Positions 6,677-10,196 of a stretch of 10,196 nucleotides of DNA are shown here, in pieces; within the stretch, counting starts at the first letter, position 1; every line of letters begins with the position of its first letter. Made by a program: the position numbers and the translations under genes. Under the pieces are notes generated by a model that saw only the letters and a program-made list of their open reading frames with translations, did no database searches and was not told the origin of the DNA. Source of the stretch: Acanthaster planci (lineage: Eukaryota; Echinodermata; Asteroidea; Valvatida; Acanthasteridae); assembly GCF_001949145.1 (NCBI RefSeq), contig NW_019091558.1:471878-482073 (forward strand), read 5' to 3'.

Positions 6677-6897
6677 ACATACGGAGGATGGATGCCAATC
6701 ACATCATTGGATACAGTGACATCCAGTGCAGCCTTGATTTCTGCAGCAAACTGCTCTTTGAGCACAGGATTTCTATCCTTCTGCTGGGCACATCTCTCAT
6801 CACCAAGGCAACAGACTTCCGACGAGCAATCCTTATGCTGATTCATCGGACTCTGCCAAATAACTACAATTCCAAAATAAAACTGTAAGGTACTCAT
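6661..6897 (-). pseudogene. RAG1-like N-terminal zinc region, proximal half
   Basis: From ATG 6897 or the internal ATG 6846, the frame reads HKDCSSEVCCLGDERC, then PVLKEQFAAEIKAALDVTVS, then GIHPPYVC, ending at TGA 6663-6661. The Cys cluster, a helix, a (D/N)V-x-x-x-D-x-x-x-IHP-x-x-x-C segment and the following Cys pair give the layout of the zinc-binding region ahead of the RING finger in RAG1. The same layout is shared with the N-RAG-TP type of molluscan mobile elements. No RING finger is present here. A possible acceptor (atttggcag, ending 6853) would put the exon start at 6852, which would make the first 15 residues intronic. The identity is by motif layout only. Confidence 0.5.
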
Positions 6898-7170
6898 ATA
6901 TCATAACATACCAATAGCAACGAAAAATAAACTAATCATCCAATAAATACAACATAACAACTTACATGCCAAAAAATACTGGCACATCAACCCCACTGTT
7001 TGAATAAAAATTGTTGGAATTACATGGCCACAAGAACTGAACTGAAATAATATGAGAAGACTGAAGATAGTACTTAACTTTAGTTTCTTGTTTACCCATA
7101 TAAATACTTGAAACTATTTCATGAATCTCAATTTATTCTAAAATGCACTCAATTCCTTCCCAAAATCAAA

Positions 7171-7192
7171 GTACATGTACATGTACATGTAC
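7171..7192. repeat. GTACAT tandem palindrome
   Basis: Three and two-thirds units of GTACAT form a perfect 22-bp self-complementary sequence. It may be a short microsatellite and could extrude as a hairpin. Confidence 0.9.
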
Positions 7193-7455
7193 CCTATGTG
7201 GGACTTTTTCTCAATAAACTTGATCACTTCAATATTTCAAAAATTATAGCCAAAATGGCAAAGGAAAATGCAGAACCATTTTAATGGGTCTGACTTTTTA
7301 AAGTACACAAAGGCCCTTGAATGCTTTATTTAATTTGGTAACCTTTCTAAAGTAGTTCCAGGGTTTTGCATATGCACTTTGAAACGAGAAATAAACAAAT
7401 TAAAATTTAATTTCTTTTATTTTTTATCCGATTGTTTACTTTGATTTCTACCTAC

Positions 7456-7471
7456 TTTTTTTTGGGGGGGG
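7456..7471. repeat. T8G8 homopolymer junction
   Basis: Eight T followed by eight G. A run that is difficult for sequencing and assembly; no function is implied. Confidence 0.8.
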
Positions 7472-8514
7472 AGAAGGATAAGGAGACACCTTTTCATATA
7501 TAATTAAAAAAAAAAATATGGATCAACAGTTAATAAAAATGATATGATGATGATCAAGATTGCCTAGCCAGACAAAATTTAAGCCAAAAATAATTTTGCA
7601 AAGACCTTGTTTGAATCCAAGAACCATTATCAATCCCTCGGGAAAAAAAAATGAAATGACCAATTTTCCTTCATGTATGCTGAGATCCAGCACTCCAGAA
7701 GCATTCATTTGTTCATGGCAGTTTCATGGTGTTAGGATTTTCTGCAATTCTGGCATATGATGTAGGCAGACTAGGCATATACTTTCACTTATAAGACGTA
7801 AAATACTAAGATCTTAAAAGAAAAAAAGTAGATGGTCCAAAAGAATATGTGGAGCTATAGGAATAATGTAATAACCGCATTGCAGATGAAAAAAAAACAA
7901 AAATGATTGATCAATCATGTTTTGTATCCCTGGAAAGTTTCTTACCCTGCTGTACACTTTAATGCCATATACAAATAGCTAGAAAATACGACTCTCTATG
8001 CTCTGACACTGTTTGATCTCCCAGAACCTTCCGGAATCATTTTTATTGAAAAAACATATCATTTAATGAAAAATAATTTCTCAATCAACATGTGCATATA
8101 TACTTACCAGGCAATGGAAAGTCCAATTTGAATGTACAAAAGACCGGCGAGATCAGAATTTTTCACTGAATTTATCAATGAAGATGGTGCATAGTTCACA
8201 TGGCTGGGAAACTACTGCACATGTCCTAATTCATTTGTTTACTGAGAGTTCCTTTACTCAAAGATATTGCCACAGAGATTTATTTTCTCCAGTAAGGTGA
8301 AGCGCAACATGGGAGTCTGTGCATAAAGGCGCTTATCTCGGTCTTAAATCTGCTTGCGCTGTGGGGAACCTCTACTGGGTTTGTGCAGGGCCACACTCCT
8401 CCTAAATTGGCTGCTAATGTTTTAAGGGGATTGGGCAGGCCGTTTGAATACTTCCTTTTCTAAAGCTCTATGGTATAATTCACACTCAGAAAGAAAATAC
8501 CACAAAAGCAACAA

Positions 8515-8532
8515 ACACACACACACACACAC
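8515..8532. repeat. AC dinucleotide microsatellite
   Basis: Nine uninterrupted AC units, followed by a short imperfect extension (cccacac). Confidence 0.95.
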
Positions 8533-8692
8533 CCACACTCAATCATGAAAATATATCAAATGAAGGAATATACATTTATTACAATACAGTTGATCAAATT
8601 AACACAGGAACGTGTAGTGAAACAGAAAACTTGAGAATACAAAGATGCCCAAATTGAAACATCCATTAGGAATCACACTAAGGAAAAGGACG

Positions 8693-8703
8693 AACATGGC
8701 GGC
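8693..8703 (+). promoter_or_regulatory. YY1-like motif
   Basis: aacatggcggc fits the YY1 consensus AAnATGGCGGC. The ATG opens a 32-codon frame (start MAATLLYIIGLEG, stop near 8796) that I cannot assign. Whether this is a promoter relic or chance is unknown. Confidence 0.3.
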
Positions 8704-8897
8704 CACTCTGCTATATATCATAGGACTAGAGGGTGCACTACGGTTGATCAAGTTTTTAATTAATGGAGACGTACGCAAAGGAAATTTGCATATTTAATGA
8801 CTGGGGTTGGTACCGCAAACTATTTTCAAGATGTATTTTTGTGTTAGGGAGATGTCAATTTTAGTTTGTGGTACCCTGTGGTACCTGCTGCTTCACC

Positions 8898-9004
8898 TAA
8901 CTCGGACCAGCCAGCTGACCCCAGCAAGCTTGTTGATCAAGAGGTTAAGAGTCTGCACTAGTAAGCAGGAGGTTGTGGGTTCGAGTCCCACCCGAGTAAG
9001 CTTG
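8898..9004 (+). repeat. tRNA-derived SINE head
   Basis: A perfect B box (ggttcgagtcc, 8978-8988) sits in a complete T arm, GTGGG / TTCGAGT / CCCAC (8975-8991). An anticodon-like stem TCTGC/GCAGG lies upstream with an 8-nt loop, and an A-box-like ttgatcaagagg lies at 8933-8944. The 5' acceptor strand is displaced: actcgg (8900-8905) could pair with ccgagt (8992-8997) only across an extra stretch of about 25 bases. The altered A box, 8-nt loop and insertion argue against a working tRNA. A Pol III-derived SINE head is the best reading. The antisense frame gives the GLEPTTSCL string often seen in spurious proteins over tRNA-like DNA. Confidence 0.7.
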
Positions 9005-9616
9005 TGAATTGTTTTGCAAGCTCTCAGACAAGCACTGAGCAAACAGTGTTTATCAATATATACATCGGATAAGGGCAAAACCTGTTATATATAAATGGTA
9101 TATATGTGTTACAAATGCATCAGTTTCGATACACCTAAACAGCTCATCCAAAATATGACATTATTTTTAATGTCAAACCTTGATCCTGATTAGTCAAACG
9201 TTGACAAAAGAATGCGCTTTTTACACATATTACAGTCAATACAGTACTGACCATATTGTGCCATCTCAAGGGTAAGCATACTAAATCCCTTGGGTAAAAT
9301 GATTCCAAAATGCACAGTCCACTATGAATTATAAAGTTCATTGTCTGATATGGATTGTCACCTGGGTTTTGTTACCTTGACCACTTCTACTGTCAGATAA
9401 AAACTTACGGCGACATCCTTAAGAATGTGTTCAAATTTATCTGGTGTTGAACAATTCAATCATTGTTTAGCTGTCTTGTGTCTTCACATGCAGTACATTC
9501 TGGTTTGATATACAGCATGTGCATTCCATCTTTACTGTACGCTTAACCAAATCTTTAATCCCACTTGCATTCATAGGAAAACCCAGTAGTTTCATAAATT
9601 TAAGTTAAAGTCATAC
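9005..9616. other. CDK10 intron, left part, no other feature seen
   Basis: Noncoding AT-rich DNA with a TA-rich patch near 9085-9110. It may include the body and tail of the SINE, whose 3' end I cannot define. It ends at the splice donor of the CDK10 exon at 9617. Confidence 0.5.
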
Positions 9617-9688
9617 CATCTTTCTCTTTTTCCATTCGGACCTTCTTCAATGCCACTATTTCATTTGTTACTGAGTCTCTTGCTCTAT
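9617..9688 (-). CDS. CDK10: CDK10, kinase-domain exon (beta-3 lysine)
   Basis: CDK10 is a nuclear serine/threonine kinase of the CDK family that pairs with cyclin M. This 72-bp exon reads, after the split Tyr codon, RARDSVTNEIVALKKVRMEK and ends KD, with G completed in the next exon. VALK supplies the beta-3 lysine that holds ATP phosphates. The acceptor is tttctttctacag (minus strand, ending 9689) and the donor is G|GTATGA. The entry phase (one base used in the previous exon, two here) and exit phase 1 fit the CDK10 structure. The exon with the cyclin-binding SLRE-type helix should follow but is not in the window. Confidence 0.9.
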
Positions 9689-10084
9689 CTGTAGAAAGAA
9701 AAATATTTTGAAAGAACATGGTCCCAACTTATTGTCACTCCAGCATTTTACATGTAACATGCGTTAGTGAATTTTGTGGTGCCAACTCTGTTACACATGC
9801 ACATGTATCAAATTTGATAAATACGTGTATTTGTCACCAAAAAGCAACAATTATCTGCTTGCATTCTATAATTCATTTTCCTGGGCTCTGTTATCCTTCT
9901 TACCATCTTCTTGATCCATGATTTGTCAACATGTCACAGCTAAGCGGCACTTGGTTTTTGCCGCATGTATGTAATATACCATATTGCATCTGTGAAGTCA
10001 AAAGCAAATGTGTGTGCCGTTCCAAAGTACCTGTACACGTAGCTCTTGCACATTTAAAAACATCCAAATAAGCAGTAAACTTAC
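9689..10084 (-). other. CDK10 intron (396 bp)
   Basis: Bounded on the minus strand by GTAAGT (10084-10079) and tttctttctacag ending at 9689. The phase matches on both sides: a T at 10085 joins AT at 9688-9687 to give Tyr. Nothing else is recognised inside. Confidence 0.85.
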
Positions 10085-10196
10085 ACACAATTCCATACGT
10101 GCCCTCTCCGATCCTATTCAACTTTTCAAACTCAGACACACTCCGGCACAAGCCAAGCTGTTTATGAACAAAAACATCAATCTTACCTTGATGCAA
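10085..10196 (-). CDS. CDK10: CDK10, kinase-domain exon with glycine-rich loop (5' edge cut by window)
   Basis: The certain part (10157-10085) reads LGLCRSVSEFEKLNRIGEGT, then YGIV and the first base of a split Tyr. LGxCRSV-x-EFEKLNRIGEGTYGIVY is the signature N-terminal segment of CDK10. It contains the ATP-binding glycine loop G-E-G-x-x-G and sets CDK10 apart from most other CDKs. The donor is T|GTAAGT. The upstream edge is ambiguous. An in-frame cag ending at 10158 could be a splice acceptor. Alternatively the frame may continue to the window edge (HQGKIDVFVHKQ), where it aligns without gaps to the residues that precede LG in vertebrate CDK10, though with low identity. A donor-like CAAG|GTAAGA at 10187/10186 would imply a 29-nt intron, which is too short. 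Confidence 0.88.

Larger units (their letters stand above)
5632..6897 (-). mobile_element. Decayed P-element/THAP9-like DNA transposon, transposase strand
   Basis: The minus strand holds, from 6897 down to 5632, successive parts of one transposase in the correct order: an N-terminal zinc region, a Cys-rich segment with GNP and RHKKC motifs, a coil, and the C-terminal LSQDPLE motif. Frameshifts or stops occur near 6676, 6484, 6085 and 5699. The central part, with the first two catalytic Asp residues and the GTP-binding-like region, is missing between the coil and the C-terminal motif, so this is an internally deleted copy. Terminal inverted repeats and target-site duplication were not found. 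The neighbouring convergent plus-strand exons may be a second gene of the same element. Confidence 0.65.
6898..8897. other. Two kilobases without a credible gene
   Basis: AT-rich, full of short A and T runs, with no coding frame that resembles a protein. Items seen are a GTACAT palindrome (7171-7192), a T8G8 run (7456-7471), an AC microsatellite (8515-8532) and a YY1-like site (8693-8703). I searched the minus strand for the next CDK10 exon (PISSLREI-type and RHPNIVEL-type coding) and did not find it. Confidence 0.6.

Noticed and set aside
7523-7760. Overlapping frames on both strands near 7520-7760
   Set aside because: Low-complexity, AT-driven composition, no recognisable motif, and no splice or start context that favours either strand.
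7171-8532. CRISPR-like or other regularly spaced repeat array
   Set aside because: Only ordinary microsatellites are present, with no spaced identical repeats, and the genome is eukaryotic.
8898-9004. Functional tRNA gene
   Set aside because: The A box deviates from consensus, the anticodon loop has eight bases, and the acceptor strands are displaced by an insertion. Only the T arm is intact.
8893-9078. Minus-strand frame containing GLEPTTSCL as a protein
   Set aside because: This string is a well-known artefact of translating the antisense of tRNA-like SINE sequence.
10158-10186. A 29-nt GT-AG intron in CDK10
   Set aside because: It is far below the size an animal spliceosome normally removes, so at most one of the two signals can be real.

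Overview
The window looks like intronic and intergenic DNA from a marine invertebrate genome, possibly an echinoderm or another deuterostome. This assignment is tentative. It rests on AT-rich, intron-bearing DNA, on DIRS-type and P-type mobile elements, on a tRNA-derived SINE, and on a GTACAT repeat of a kind I associate with such genomes. There is no bacterial-style operon structure. The only clear host gene is CDK10 on the minus strand at the right edge. Two coding pieces can be read (about 10085-10196 and 9617-9688), covering the glycine-rich loop and the beta-3 lysine strand of the kinase domain. The next CDK10 exon is not visible, so if the gene is intact everything from 9616 leftward lies in one intron of more than 9.6 kb.

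From left to right: positions 1-1127 hold the 3' end of an LTR retrotransposon on the plus strand (a C-terminal pol-like tail, a polypurine tract, and a candidate 3' LTR starting TGTTGA and ending TTAACA). Positions 1747-3731 hold a decayed DIRS-like tyrosine-recombinase retrotransposon on the minus strand: a broken gag-like ORF1 followed by the first residues of the reverse transcriptase ORF, after which the element is cut off. Positions 4016-4295 hold what looks like a 3'-terminal exon on the plus strand with a complete ING-like PHD finger, a stop codon and a poly(A) signal just after it.

Positions 4779-6897 are the most interesting part. On the plus strand, three exon-like blocks (4779-4967, 5150-5292, 5368-5646) include a segment resembling the start of an uncharacterised protein family that I recall from cnidarian and echinoderm genomes. 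Facing them on the minus strand (6897 down to 5632) is a broken, internally deleted P-element/THAP9-like transposase. It has an N-terminal zinc-binding region like that of RAG1, a Cys-rich middle segment, a short coiled-coil-like segment, and the C-terminal catalytic-core motif LSQDPLE followed by a frameshifted SGRSWDSPTV stretch. The central catalytic core is missing. The two coding units converge and nearly touch at about 5630-5645, which suggests one two-gene mobile element that has since decayed.

Positions 6898-8897 show no credible gene, only simple repeats. A tRNA-derived SINE head lies at about 8898-9004. No gene in the window except CDK10 looks intact, and several frames carry stops or frameshifts. 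All family assignments come from motifs recognised by eye; no database search was run.
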